NCBI GenBank assembly: GCA_017464645.1
Contig: JAFTZF010000037.1
Coordinates: forward strand, 1-24,376
Length of the DNA: 24,376 bases
Direction of reading: 5' to 3'
From: Lachnospiraceae bacterium
Lineage (GTDB): Bacteria; Bacillota_A; Clostridia; Lachnospirales; Lachnospiraceae
Shown here: positions 14,985-22,872 of the stretch, piece after piece
Numbering within the stretch: position 1 is the stretch's first letter
Layout of the letters: the number at the start of each line of letters is the position of its first letter
Notes under the pieces: generated by a model
The model's database searches: none
What the model was told of the DNA's origin: nothing
What the model saw: the letters and a program-made list of their open reading frames with translations, nothing else
Program-made: the position numbers and the translations under genes

Positions 14985-15932
14985 ATGGGAACAAAACGGG
15001 AATTCACTTATGACTCCATGGATGGAAAGACCAAGGTCCATGCCATTGAGTGGAAACCTGAGGGGGAAGAGATTGCAGGAGTGCTGCAGATGGTACATGG
15101 AATGACGGAATACATAGACCGCTACGATGCCTTTGCGCGTTTTTTGACGGAGAAGGGCTTTGTGGTGGTGGGGCATGACCATCTGGGACATGGCCGCACG
15201 GCCGCATCTGCGGAGGACTATGGATATTTCCACGAAACGGACGGAAATACCATGCTGCTGGCGGATATAGATCGGTTGAGAAAGCTAACACAGGAACAGT
15301 ATCCGGACGCGCCCTATTTTGTTCTGGGACACAGTATGGGCTCTTTTTTGATTCGCCAGTATTTGTGTATCCATGGAGAAGGCCTGGCCGGTGCGGTTGT
15401 TATGGGTACGGGTGCGCAGCCCATGGCAATATTAAAGCTGGGGCAGATGGTGTGTAAGCTGCAGGCAAAGATTTCCGGCTGGCGATGTCGCAGCAAGCTG
15501 GTGTATGGGATGGCTTTCGGCAGTTACAACAAGCGCTTTCAGCCGGCGAGAACGCCGTACGACTGGCTGACAAAGGATACCGAGATCGTGGATGCCTATG
15601 CGGCCAGTGAGTGGTGCACCTTCCGCTTTACCTTAAATGGATATTACAATTTGTTCCGGAGCATCCAGCAGGCCTCCTTAAAAGAAAATCTGGAGAAGAT
15701 GCCTAAGGAATTGCCGGTGCTCTTTGTGTCAGGTGCAAAAGACCCGGTGGGCAATTTCGGAAAAGGCGTGGAGCAGGTCCGCAAGCAGTTTGAGGAAGCG
15801 GGCATGAAGGACCTGACCTGGATCCTCTATGAGGACGACCGCCACGAGATTTTAAATGAAACAGACCGGGAAAAAGTTTATCAGGATATTTACGCATGGC
15901 TGTATGTGCGGATGCAGGATTTGATCAAATAA
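14985..15932 (+). CDS. Alpha/beta hydrolase, lysophospholipase/monoacylglycerol lipase type
   Basis: A 315-residue cytoplasmic serine hydrolase of the Hydrolase_4 family. The nucleophile elbow is GHSMG with Ser117. The acid is likely Asp253 in SGAKDPVG and the base His287 in DDRHEIL, so the triad is complete. The oxyanion region HGMTEYIDRYDAFARFL and the HDHLGHGRT motif are characteristic of the lysophospholipase/monoglyceride lipase group. The natural substrate is unknown; a fatty ester or lysolipid is likely. There is no signal peptide. ATG 14985 has AGGAG 9 nt upstream; an ATG at 14978 is out of frame. It has its own promoter and terminator. Confidence 0.9.
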   Translation: MGTKREFTYDSMDGKTKVHAIEWKPEGEEIAGVLQMVHGMTEYIDRYDAFARFLTEKGFVVVGHDHLGHGRTAASAEDYGYFHETDGNTMLLADIDRLRKLTQEQYPDAPYFVLGHSMGSFLIRQYLCIHGEGLAGAVVMGTGAQPMAILKLGQMVCKLQAKISGWRCRSKLVYGMAFGSYNKRFQPARTPYDWLTKDTEIVDAYAASEWCTFRFTLNGYYNLFRSIQQASLKENLEKMPKELPVLFVSGAKDPVGNFGKGVEQVRKQFEEAGMKDLTWILYEDDRHEILNETDREKVYQDIYAWLYVRMQDLIK

Positions 15933-15940
15933 AAATGGCG

Positions 15941-15968
15941 GGGCAAGCGGGAGCGCTGCCCTGTTTTT
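15941..15968 (+). terminator. Terminator of the alpha/beta hydrolase gene
   Basis: GGGCA-A-GCG (15941-15949) pairs with CGC-TGCCC (15954-15961) with one bulged A and loop GGAG. TGTTTTT follows. Confidence 0.8.
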
Positions 15969-16015
15969 GCTTTTAGTAAAACGCAGGACGTTTTGGAAGA
16001 ATTGGCGGGAAAATG

Positions 16016-16044
16016 TTGAAAAGGAAACGCCCAGGCATTATAAT
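16016..16044 (+). promoter_or_regulatory. Sigma-A promoter of the SGNH hydrolase gene
   Basis: TTGAAA (16016-16021) and consensus TATAAT (16039-16044) have a 17-nt spacer. The predicted transcript starts near 16051, which rules out the GTG at 16054 as a practical start. Confidence 0.85.
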
Positions 16045-16107
16045 GAAAGATAAGTGAAAAAACAAATCTTCCAATATAAAGAGATTGAGAGACAGGGATC
16101 AGGAAAC

Positions 16108-17691
16108 ATGAGAAAGCGAAGAAATCGAATAATCAGCCTGCTGTGCGCAGCGGTGATGCTTGCGGGTGCTGCAGTCATACCGGCAGAGGCAACAGAGGCC
16201 ATTGAATATACAACCTTGGCAGAAGTGCCGATGATAGAAGGCACCCTGCCCGTCTGGGAAGACGGAGACGTAGTTGGCTTTATCGGAGACAGTATCACCC
16301 ATGCGGAGTACTGCGCCATCAGCTATGTGGAAGTTCTTTATGATTATTATCTGAGCCATTATCCGGAAAAGGAAGTGGAGTTCCGGAACTTGGGCGTTGC
16401 ATGCTTTAAAGCCAGTCATATTTTGGATATTTACCATAGAGACCAGGCTTTTGAGGGGATCAATAAGGCAGTTATCATGCTGGGCATGAATGAGGCTTTA
16501 AGAAAGGATACGCTGGAGACCTACATCACCAACATGGAAAAGATCATCAGTCTGCTGAAGGAGGATGGGTTGACAGGAGAGGACATTATTGTGCTTTCGC
16601 CGACTCCTTATGATGAGACCTGTAACGCCAATTTTGATTCAAAAGGAAATATGCTCAAAGCGTGCAATGGCGCATTGACTGAGTTTACCCGGGCCCTTTC
16701 AGTGAAGACTCAGGAATGGGGCGTGTATTTTCTGGATCTGCATACGCCTATGCAGAAGATAACGGAGGAAATCCAGAAGGAGAGTAAAAACAGAACGCTG
16801 ACGGACTGGGACTGCATTCATCCGGATGCCCTGGGACAGCAGCTGATGGCCTATTATATTTTGCAGGCCCAGGGAGCAGACCCGGTGATTTCAGAGATTT
16901 CCATTTCAGAGGAGGGCGAAGACCGGACAAAAGAAGTGGAAGTGACCAATCTGTATCGGGGAGAGGGCGGTCTTTGCTGGGACGCGAAGTTTGAGACTCT
17001 GCCCATGGCTATTACGCCGGAATGGCTGGATTTTAATGAGCAGCTATTTGACCTGACAGAAGCTCTGTGCCAGACTCCGCTGCAGATTGAGGGGCTGGAA
17101 ACAGAAACCTCCTATCATATTCTTATGGGAGGAAGTCTTCTGGGTACGTTCTCCGGACAGGAGCTGGCTGAGGGGATCAACCTGGCAGAGCTGGAAACCA
17201 ATCCTCTGGAGGCGGCTATTCAGCAGGCAGAACTGGTAAATCGGGACTGGCATCTGAAATCTGCAAATTATCGCAGAATCGTACGATATTCCACTATGGC
17301 GGTGCCCACCCACACGGAAGCACAACGGCAGGAAGCCTACGATCTCTGGGTAGAGGAGGACGCACCGCTGCGCAATATGATGTATGCTATTGTGCAGGAG
17401 GCGGTGGAGAAAACCTATCGGATGGTTGTAGTGGAAGAAGGCTATTCCATAGAAAAGCTGGAAAAACAGGCAGAACGGGCAGCCAGGGAGAAGCAGAAAG
17501 AGACAGAGAACCTGGAGGATGAAGCCGAAGAGAAACCGGAACAGGAGTCAGGCGGGTTCTGGAAGAGCTTTTTCAAAGAGGTGCTGATCGTAATAGGAGC
17601 CGCGGCCGGCGTGTTTGTATTGGTGCTGGGCGCAGCAGTGGTCATTTCCAAGATCCGCAGAAGGCGGAAAAGAGGCCGCAGAAGAAAATAA
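16108..17691 (+). CDS. Secreted, membrane-anchored SGNH/GDSL hydrolase
   Basis: A 527-residue protein. ATG 16108 is chosen because it gives a clean signal peptide (MRKRRNR, hydrophobic core, AEA near residue 28); the upstream GTG 16054 would sit at the transcript's 5' end. The SGNH domain covers about 50-255. Block I is FIGDSITH (Ser62), block II NLGV (Gly96), block III LGMNE (Asn128), block V DCIHPD (Asp235, His238), so the catalytic residues are complete. This family removes acyl groups, often acetyl, from sugars or lipids. Residues about 260-450 form an additional region I do not recognise. They are followed by a charged stalk (450-482), a transmembrane helix (about 490-514) and a very basic tail. 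The enzyme thus faces outward on the membrane. FucU follows 83 nt later, which hints at glycan use. Confidence 0.88.
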   Translation: MRKRRNRIISLLCAAVMLAGAAVIPAEATEAIEYTTLAEVPMIEGTLPVWEDGDVVGFIGDSITHAEYCAISYVEVLYDYYLSHYPEKEVEFRNLGVACFKASHILDIYHRDQAFEGINKAVIMLGMNEALRKDTLETYITNMEKIISLLKEDGLTGEDIIVLSPTPYDETCNANFDSKGNMLKACNGALTEFTRALSVKTQEWGVYFLDLHTPMQKITEEIQKESKNRTLTDWDCIHPDALGQQLMAYYILQAQGADPVISEISISEEGEDRTKEVEVTNLYRGEGGLCWDAKFETLPMAITPEWLDFNEQLFDLTEALCQTPLQIEGLETETSYHILMGGSLLGTFSGQELAEGINLAELETNPLEAAIQQAELVNRDWHLKSANYRRIVRYSTMAVPTHTEAQRQEAYDLWVEEDAPLRNMMYAIVQEAVEKTYRMVVVEEGYSIEKLEKQAERAAREKQKETENLEDEAEEKPEQESGGFWKSFFKEVLIVIGAAAGVFVLVLGAAVVISKIRRRRKRGRRRK

Positions 17692-17774
17692 GAAATAAAA
17701 CCGGCGCAGGCCCTGAACTATGCGGGCAGACACCGGAAAAATAAAACAGAAAAAAGTGGTAGGAGGCAAAAACT

Positions 17775-18215
17775 ATGTTAAAAGGAATTCCGCAAATTTT
17801 ATCCCCGGAGCTGTTGAAGGTGCTGTGTGAAATGGGGCACAGTGACAGACTGGTTATTTCTGATGGAAATTTCCCGTCAGAGAGCATGGGAAAGGACGCG
17901 ATCGTGATCCGCTGTGACGGACATGGGGTACCGGAACTGCTGGATGCGATCTTAAAAGTGTTCCCCCTGGACACCTATGTGGAGAAGCCGGTAAATCTCA
18001 TGGAAGTAATGCCGGGTGATGATGTGGAGACACCCATCTGGGATACCTACAAAGAGATCATTTCCAAATATGATGGCAGAGGAGCAGACTGCGTAGGCAA
18101 TATTGAGCGGTTCGCATTTTATGAGGAAGCAAAGAAGGTATATGCGATCATCGCTACCAGCGAGAAGGCCCTGTATGCAAATATCATGCTGCAGAAGGGT
18201 GTTGTAGTAGAATAA
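17775..18215 (+). CDS. fucU: RbsD/FucU-family sugar mutarotase, likely L-fucose mutarotase
   Basis: A 146-residue cytoplasmic protein. The family interconverts alpha and beta anomers of L-fucose (FucU) or pyranose/furanose forms of ribose (RbsD). It is closer to FucU. The N-terminus MLKGIPQILSPELLKVLCEMG and GHSDRLVISDGNFPSESMG (His22, Asp30) match the FucU pattern, as do RFAFYEEAKKVYAII (112-126) and ALYANIMLQKG (132-142). It lacks nothing obvious. AGGAGG precedes ATG 17775. It is not beside fucose isomerase or kinase in this window. Its neighbours are an SGNH hydrolase and a sugar-binding lipoprotein, with a ribose-type ABC transporter further on. Ribose or another sugar cannot be excluded. 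Confidence 0.87.
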   Translation: MLKGIPQILSPELLKVLCEMGHSDRLVISDGNFPSESMGKDAIVIRCDGHGVPELLDAILKVFPLDTYVEKPVNLMEVMPGDDVETPIWDTYKEIISKYDGRGADCVGNIERFAFYEEAKKVYAIIATSEKALYANIMLQKGVVVE

Positions 18216-18243
18216 GTTCAGGCAAGAGAACAGGAAAGCAGCA

Positions 18244-18276
18244 GCGGCGGATGGAGACATCCGCCGCAGTCGTTTT
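18244..18276 (+). terminator. Terminator of fucU
   Basis: GCGGCGGATG (18244-18253) and CATCCGCCGC (18258-18267) form a perfect GC-rich 10-bp stem with a GAGA tetraloop. The T-tract is short and offset (AGTCGTTTT). Confidence 0.75.
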
Positions 18277-18310
18277 CTGTCGCATAAAAGAATATTAAGA
18301 AATTTTTTCA

Positions 18311-18338
18311 TGGATTTTTCACAATTCCTGTGTATAAT
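18311..18338 (+). promoter_or_regulatory. Probable promoter of the orphan binding lipoprotein
   Basis: Consensus TATAAT (18333-18338) has TGGATT (18311-18316) 16 nt upstream as a weak -35. TTAAGAAATTTTTT at 18295-18308 lies just before it. Confidence 0.5.
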
Positions 18339-18380
18339 AGAGTCTGTAAACAAAAAGGGTAGACTCGATGGGAGGACAAG

Positions 18381-19544
18381 ATGAAAAAGATTTTGCTTAT
18401 CGTGATGACAATGGCATTATCACTGGGATTGTTATATGGCTGCAGTAAAAAGGAGCCGGTAAATGCGCCGACTTCAGACGAGAAGGTACAGCCGCAAAAG
18501 GAACCGGAGAAAAAGCCGGAAGATACACAGGAAACAGAGAAAGAGGAAGAGCAGGAAGCTGTGTCTGAGGAGAAAAAGCAGCTTTTGGCAAATAACATCG
18601 ATTATTTGTCTGCAGAGGGCATTCAGGTGCCTGAGGGCGCTGTCATAGCCATGGTGGGCAAGGATTCCAAGTCTTCTTATTGGAAACAATTGAAGAAAGG
18701 CGCGGAGGCTGCCATTGCAGATCTAAATGCGGCGCTTTCTTATACGGGAAACAAGAAGGTGCAGTTGCTGTACGATGCGCCGGAGAATGAGGATATTGAG
18801 GAGCAGGTGGACATTATTGATCAGTTGCTGGACAAGAATCCTACGGTGCTTTGTGTCAGCTTTGTGGATTCCCAGTCCGGCCGGACGCAGCTGGAGCTGG
18901 CAGATGCCAACGGAGTCCCTGTACTGGCAATGGACTCCGGTGTGGAAAATGATTTGATTCGATGTGACGTTCAGACGGATAATCTGATGGCAGGCGTGGA
19001 GGCGTCCATGCGTTTCTTTGCGGAGATTGGAAGAACCGGTAAGATTGCTGTACTGGTGCAGAGTGAAACATCTGAGTCAGGCATTGACCGGGCCAGCGGT
19101 GTTTCCGGAGCTATCGCACTGCAGTCTGCATATCCGGGCGTGCAGCTGGCGGAAGTGATCTACATGCAGAAGGATGATGCAAGGACCCTGGAAGAGATTC
19201 AGAGGGTGGTTTCGGAGAATCCGGATCTGACGGGTATCCTTGCCACGAACCAGAAAACCACAGAATTTTTGCTGAATGTGTGGGATGAGGTGCAGCCGGC
19301 AGAGGGCCAGGAAGTGAAACTGGCCGGATTTGATGCGGGCGAAAAAATATTGGAAGCCCTGGAGAACGGAAGTCTTGCAGGCACTATGGTTCAGGATCCC
19401 TATACGATGGGTTATGCGACAGTGATAGCGTCAGCCAGAGAAGCGGCAGATATGGAAAATGCGGCTCAGGTGTTTACGGATTGCTGCTGGGTAAACCTGG
19501 ACAACCTGGAAGAGGCAGATATTCAGGCAGTGATTTATGAATAG
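18381..19544 (+). CDS. Orphan sugar-binding lipoprotein (Peripla_BP_4 type)
   Basis: A 387-residue lipoprotein. The signal peptide ends in lipobox LLYGC with Cys21. Residues 22-70 are a long charged linker rich in Lys, Glu and Pro. The two-lobed type I periplasmic-binding fold follows: IAMVGKDSKSSYWKQLKKGAEAA, then EQVDIIDQLLDKNPTVLCVS, PVLAMDSGVEND, GILATNQKTTE, LAGFDAGEKILEALENGSLAGTMVQDPYTMGY. This resembles ribose/galactose-binding proteins. It stands alone with its own promoter and terminator, with no permease or ATPase attached. It could serve the ABC transporter at 20357-24376 as a second receptor, or act as a sensor. GGAGG precedes ATG 18381. Confidence 0.88.
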   Translation: MKKILLIVMTMALSLGLLYGCSKKEPVNAPTSDEKVQPQKEPEKKPEDTQETEKEEEQEAVSEEKKQLLANNIDYLSAEGIQVPEGAVIAMVGKDSKSSYWKQLKKGAEAAIADLNAALSYTGNKKVQLLYDAPENEDIEEQVDIIDQLLDKNPTVLCVSFVDSQSGRTQLELADANGVPVLAMDSGVENDLIRCDVQTDNLMAGVEASMRFFAEIGRTGKIAVLVQSETSESGIDRASGVSGAIALQSAYPGVQLAEVIYMQKDDARTLEEIQRVVSENPDLTGILATNQKTTEFLLNVWDEVQPAEGQEVKLAGFDAGEKILEALENGSLAGTMVQDPYTMGYATVIASAREAADMENAAQVFTDCCWVNLDNLEEADIQAVIYE

Positions 19545-19560
19545 ACAAGAGTCATAAAAG

Positions 19561-19594
19561 ATAAAGACAGGAGAAAAAACGCTCCTGTCTTTAT
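19561..19594. terminator. Bidirectional terminator between convergent lipoprotein genes
   Basis: ATAAAGACAGGAG (19561-19573) and CTCCTGTCTTTAT (19582-19594) form a perfect 13-bp stem with loop AAAAAACG. It lies 16 nt past one stop and 8 nt past the other, so it serves both strands. Confidence 0.8.
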
Positions 19595-19602
19595 TGTTGC
19601 AG

Positions 19603-20127
19603 CTATTTGTCTGATCGGGGCTTTTCGCTGGAAACTTCCGGGTGGAAGAACTGATACTGAATGGCTTCGTTGACGCCTGTGGACATAACGGCTATGAGAA
19701 TGTTGCCGCCATCCAGATACCATACCTGGCCTTTGGCCCCTGTCTGCTGGGAACCAAATCCGCTTTCGCCATAGGAAGAGGTGGTTTCCTCGACCAGAAG
19801 TTCATATACGTGCTCCAAATCCTCGCCGGATTCCGGAATGTATAACCAGGCCATGCTCATAAGCTTATCTTCACTGTCAAAAATATATTTGATGGTTCCT
19901 TCCATGCCCTGATATTCCTTGGAATATTCATAAGTGGTGCCCTGGTAGATGGAGTCATAAGAATTGATGAGCTCGCCCTCTGCAGCCTGGATCTCTTCCA
20001 GAGTATTTTCCCAGGTCATCCCGGTAAAGGGACATGTGACCTCTTTTTTTGTAGCGCATCCATGGAAAGTAGAAAGGCAAAGAACCGAAATTAAAACAAG
20101 ACAAAAAGATTTTTTCCTATAATTCAT
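19603..20127 (-). CDS. Small lipoprotein of unknown function
   Basis: A 174-residue protein on the minus strand. ATG 20127 is the start: GGAGG lies 5 nt upstream, whereas the TTG at 20139 overlaps that site. The signal peptide (MNYRKKSF, hydrophobic core) ends at a lipobox-like FHGC, after which a mature protein of about 148 residues would be lipid-anchored. I do not recognise the family. It opens with CPFTGMTWENTLEEIQAAEG, has GTTYEYSKEYQGMEGTIKYIF and KLMSMAWLY strands, and ends QYQFFHPEVSSEKPRSDK. The pattern suggests a small beta-rich domain. It converges on the sugar-binding lipoprotein and diverges from the ABC operon, so a link to sugar uptake is possible but unproven. Confidence 0.8.
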   Translation of the reverse strand: MNYRKKSFCLVLISVLCLSTFHGCATKKEVTCPFTGMTWENTLEEIQAAEGELINSYDSIYQGTTYEYSKEYQGMEGTIKYIFDSEDKLMSMAWLYIPESGEDLEHVYELLVEETTSSYGESGFGSQQTGAKGQVWYLDGGNILIAVMSTGVNEAIQYQFFHPEVSSEKPRSDK

Positions 20128-20153
20128 AAGAACCTCCAAATGCGGTTTTTTGT

Positions 20154-20159
20154 ATTATA
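20154..20159 (-). promoter_or_regulatory. -10 box of the minus-strand lipoprotein
   Basis: TATAAT on the minus strand, 27 nt before the ATG codon at 20127. The -35 (TTTCTT at 20177-20182, 17-nt spacer) is poor. Confidence 0.4.
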
Positions 20160-20215
20160 CAACAAATATCAGGCAAAAGAAATAAAAAAGTTTGGACTGT
20201 AAAATATTGCATGCG

Positions 20216-20240
20216 GTTTTTGTGCAAAATGCACAAAAAC
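20216..20240. promoter_or_regulatory. Perfect 11-bp inverted repeat, candidate operator of the sugar ABC operon
   Basis: GTTTTTGTGCA (20216-20226) and TGCACAAAAAC (20230-20240) are exact reverse complements around AAA. It lies between the divergent promoters of the small lipoprotein and the ABC operon. Its centre is about 93 bp before the predicted operon transcript start. No T-run terminator function makes sense here on the plus strand. Confidence 0.6.
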
Positions 20241-20285
20241 TGATTTAAATTTGGGCTGAAATGTAAAAAATAGTAAATGGGATGG

Positions 20286-20314
20286 TTGACTAGCAGGGGA
20301 ATTAATAGTATAAT
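20286..20314 (+). promoter_or_regulatory. Strong sigma-A promoter of the sugar ABC operon
   Basis: TTGACT (20286-20291) and TATAAT (20309-20314) with a 17-nt spacer, one mismatch from consensus overall. The transcript would start near 20321. Confidence 0.9.
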
Positions 20315-20356
20315 ATGTGGTACAGACCGGAGAGTAAATAGGGAGGAATGGTAAAA

Positions 20357-21331
20357 GTGGAAAAAATAAAACAAAACGCATTTGTGAAGAAAGTGGGCTT
20401 TAACAGAATTGTCCTGGTATTCGTAATGCTCCTGATGTATGTTGCATTCGGACTTATGACCAAGGGCAATTTCTTTGGAATGACCCGTATCTTAAATATT
20501 CTTAACTATGCATATTTCCTGGGATTTCTTTCTTTGGGAGTTACATTCGTTATTGCAACAGGAGGAATTGATTTTTCAATTGGTCCTGTAATGTTCTGTT
20601 GTTCTTTGGTGTCGGGCTTCTGTCTGACCAACTACGGTGTGCCCATGGTTCCCAGCTTGATCATGAGTATTTTGATCGGAACCGTATTCGGTTTGTTTAA
20701 TGGATACCTGGTATCCTTCTGGAAAGTGCCGCCTTTCATTGTATCCATGGCAAGTATGAATATTGCCAAAGGTATTGCAGCGGTATTTACCAAGACCAGA
20801 TCTGTAAGCTGGCCGCAGTCTTCCGCAGCAGACGGCTGGTACAGAAATGTGATCCGTATGGGAAATATTCCTACCGGACTTGTTATTTTCCTGGTTGTTG
20901 CCATTGTCTGTGCGATGATTTTGAATAAGACAAAAGCCGGACGTTACATTCTGTGTATCGGAAGCAACGAAGAGGCTGTCAGACTTTCTGGTGTTGATGT
21001 TAAGAAGTGGAAGATGTTAGCTTACATAATTTGCGGAACATTAGTTGGTATTGCTTCTATTTTCTTCGTGGCAGCATACACAACCGTACAGCCGGGATAC
21101 GGCGACCAGTATAACAACGAAGCCATTGCAGGCTGTGTAATGGGTGGAACCTCTATGGCCGGCGGACTTGCTTCCATCAGCGGTACCGTCATTGGTGTAT
21201 TGATCATCTCTCTTTTGCAGCAGGGTATTCTTGCTCTTGGATTTACAAAGGAATATCAGTACATTATTACAGGCTTGATCGTTATTGGTGCGGTTTATGC
21301 AGACGTTTCTGCCAGACGCAGAAAGAACTAG
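20357..21331 (+). CDS. Sugar ABC transporter permease 1 (RbsC/MglC family)
   Basis: About 324 residues. GGGAGG at 20341-20346 is only 1 nt from ATG 20348 but 10 nt from GTG 20357, so GTG is the preferred start; ATG would add three residues. It is a polytopic membrane protein of the BPD_transp_2 family, with about 8-10 hydrophobic helices. The conserved ATGGIDFSIG follows the second helix, and GSNEEAVRLSGVDVKKWK is the cytoplasmic loop that contacts the ATPase. A short loop with SWPQSSAADGWYR lies between helices and recurs in permease 2. It imports a monosaccharide; the exact sugar is unknown. It is the first gene of the operon. Confidence 0.9.
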   Translation: MEKIKQNAFVKKVGFNRIVLVFVMLLMYVAFGLMTKGNFFGMTRILNILNYAYFLGFLSLGVTFVIATGGIDFSIGPVMFCCSLVSGFCLTNYGVPMVPSLIMSILIGTVFGLFNGYLVSFWKVPPFIVSMASMNIAKGIAAVFTKTRSVSWPQSSAADGWYRNVIRMGNIPTGLVIFLVVAIVCAMILNKTKAGRYILCIGSNEEAVRLSGVDVKKWKMLAYIICGTLVGIASIFFVAAYTTVQPGYGDQYNNEAIAGCVMGGTSMAGGLASISGTVIGVLIISLLQQGILALGFTKEYQYIITGLIVIGAVYADVSARRRKN

Positions 21332-21361
21332 TGAGAGTACAGAGAAAGGAATGGTAATAAA

Positions 21362-22858
21362 ATGGGTGAGATCATTTTAACAATGAAAGATATTGACAAA
21401 TCTTTCCCTGGTGTTCACGCGCTGGATCATGTGGATTTGGAAGTGAGAAAAGGCGAAGTTCTTGCGCTCATGGGAGAAAACGGTGCAGGAAAATCAACCC
21501 TGATGAAGGTGCTTACAGGTATCTACAAAAAAGATTCCGGTACGATTACATATGAAGGAAAAGAAGTAGAGTTTAAAAATACAAGGGAGGCTCAGGAAGC
21601 CGGTATTGTAATTGTGCATCAGGAGCTGAATATGCTGGGTCATCTGACTGTTGCGCAGAACCTTTTTATCGGAAGAGAGTTCAAAAAGGGTATCAAGATT
21701 GACGATAAGAAGATGAATGAAGAAGCTGCGAAGCTGTTCGAGAGACTCAATGTTGATATTGATCCTACAGAGACCATGTCAAATCTGACCGTTGGTAAGC
21801 AGCAGATGTGTGAGATCGCAAAGGCAGTTTCCTTTAATGCAAAGGTCATTATCTTCGACGAGCCTTCAGCAGCGCTTACAGAAGCAGAGATTGAAGAGAT
21901 GTTCAAGATCATCCGCGACCTGAAGACAAAAGATATTGCGATGGTTTACATCTCACACCGTATGGATGAGATCAAGGTGATCACAGACCGCGTTACTGTC
22001 ATGCGTGACGGCGCTTATGTAGGAACCCTGATCACAGAAGAGTGTACAAAAGAAGATATCATCAACATGATGGTAGGCCGTGTTATTTATGAAAAACCCA
22101 AGACCGAGAGCAGCGTTCCTGCGGATGCACCGGTTGTATTGAAGGTAGAGCATCTGAATGCAGGAAAGATGGTACAGGATGTAAGCTTTGAGCTTCGCAA
22201 GGGTGAGATCCTGGGCTTCTCCGGTCTGATGGGTGCGGGACGTACCGAGACAGCAAGAGCGCTGTTCGGAGCTGACCCCAAGGAGAGCGGCGATATTTAT
22301 ATCAATGGTAAAAAGGTTACCATTAACAGCCCGGAAGATGCAGTTAAGCATGGTATCGGTTATCTTTCCGAAGACAGAAAGAGATACGGTATCGTAGTTC
22401 AGAAGTCTGTGGCTGAAAACACAACCATGGCTTCCATGAAGGACTTTGTAAAGGGTCTGTTTATTGATAAAAAGAAAGAGGCAGAGATTGCTCAGAAGTA
22501 TGTAGATGCTCTTGCAACCAAGACTCCGGGCGTAGATCAGCTGGTAGTAAACCTTTCCGGCGGAAATCAGCAGAAGGTGGTTATCGCCAAGTGGCTGACA
22601 CGGGATTGTGACATTCTTATTTTCGACGAGCCTACAAGAGGTATTGACGTTGGTGCTAAGAATGAAATTTACAAGCTGATGAACAAGCTGGCAGCAGAAG
22701 GAAAATCCATTATTATGATTTCTTCCGAAATGACAGAGATTTTGCGTATGAGTGACCGTGTTGTTATCATGTGTGAAGGCAAGAAGACTGGTGAAATCGA
22801 TATCTCAGAGGCAACTCAGGAAAATATCATGAATCTTGCGACGAGAGAGATCAACTAG
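21362..22858 (+). CDS. Sugar ABC transporter double ATPase (RbsA/MglA family)
   Basis: A 498-residue protein with two fused ATPase domains. Domain 1 (about 4-240) has Walker A GENGAGKST (38-46), LTVGKQQ signature and Walker B VIIFDEPSAAL. Domain 2 (about 250-495) has a degenerate P-loop (GLMGAGRTETA), a good LSGGNQQK signature and Walker B ILIFDEPTRGID. This asymmetry is normal in RbsA/MglA proteins. It powers import through the two flanking permeases on the cytoplasmic face. AAAGGAATGG precedes ATG 21362, 30 nt after permease 1. Confidence 0.96.
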   Translation: MGEIILTMKDIDKSFPGVHALDHVDLEVRKGEVLALMGENGAGKSTLMKVLTGIYKKDSGTITYEGKEVEFKNTREAQEAGIVIVHQELNMLGHLTVAQNLFIGREFKKGIKIDDKKMNEEAAKLFERLNVDIDPTETMSNLTVGKQQMCEIAKAVSFNAKVIIFDEPSAALTEAEIEEMFKIIRDLKTKDIAMVYISHRMDEIKVITDRVTVMRDGAYVGTLITEECTKEDIINMMVGRVIYEKPKTESSVPADAPVVLKVEHLNAGKMVQDVSFELRKGEILGFSGLMGAGRTETARALFGADPKESGDIYINGKKVTINSPEDAVKHGIGYLSEDRKRYGIVVQKSVAENTTMASMKDFVKGLFIDKKKEAEIAQKYVDALATKTPGVDQLVVNLSGGNQQKVVIAKWLTRDCDILIFDEPTRGIDVGAKNEIYKLMNKLAAEGKSIIMISSEMTEILRMSDRVVIMCEGKKTGEIDISEATQENIMNLATREIN

Positions 22859-22872
22859 GAGGGAGAACGAAG

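Noticed and set aside
16054..16107. GTG start for the SGNH hydrolase
   Set aside because: It lies only about 3 nt after the predicted start of transcription and would put 18 polar residues before the signal peptide.
17692..17774. Riboswitch or terminator between the SGNH gene and fucU
   Set aside because: Only short, non-contiguous complementarities are present, with no T-run and no recognisable aptamer.
18381..19544. Autoinducer-2 receptor (LsrB)
   Set aside because: The general binding fold is shared, but no LsrB-specific features or lsr genes are visible.
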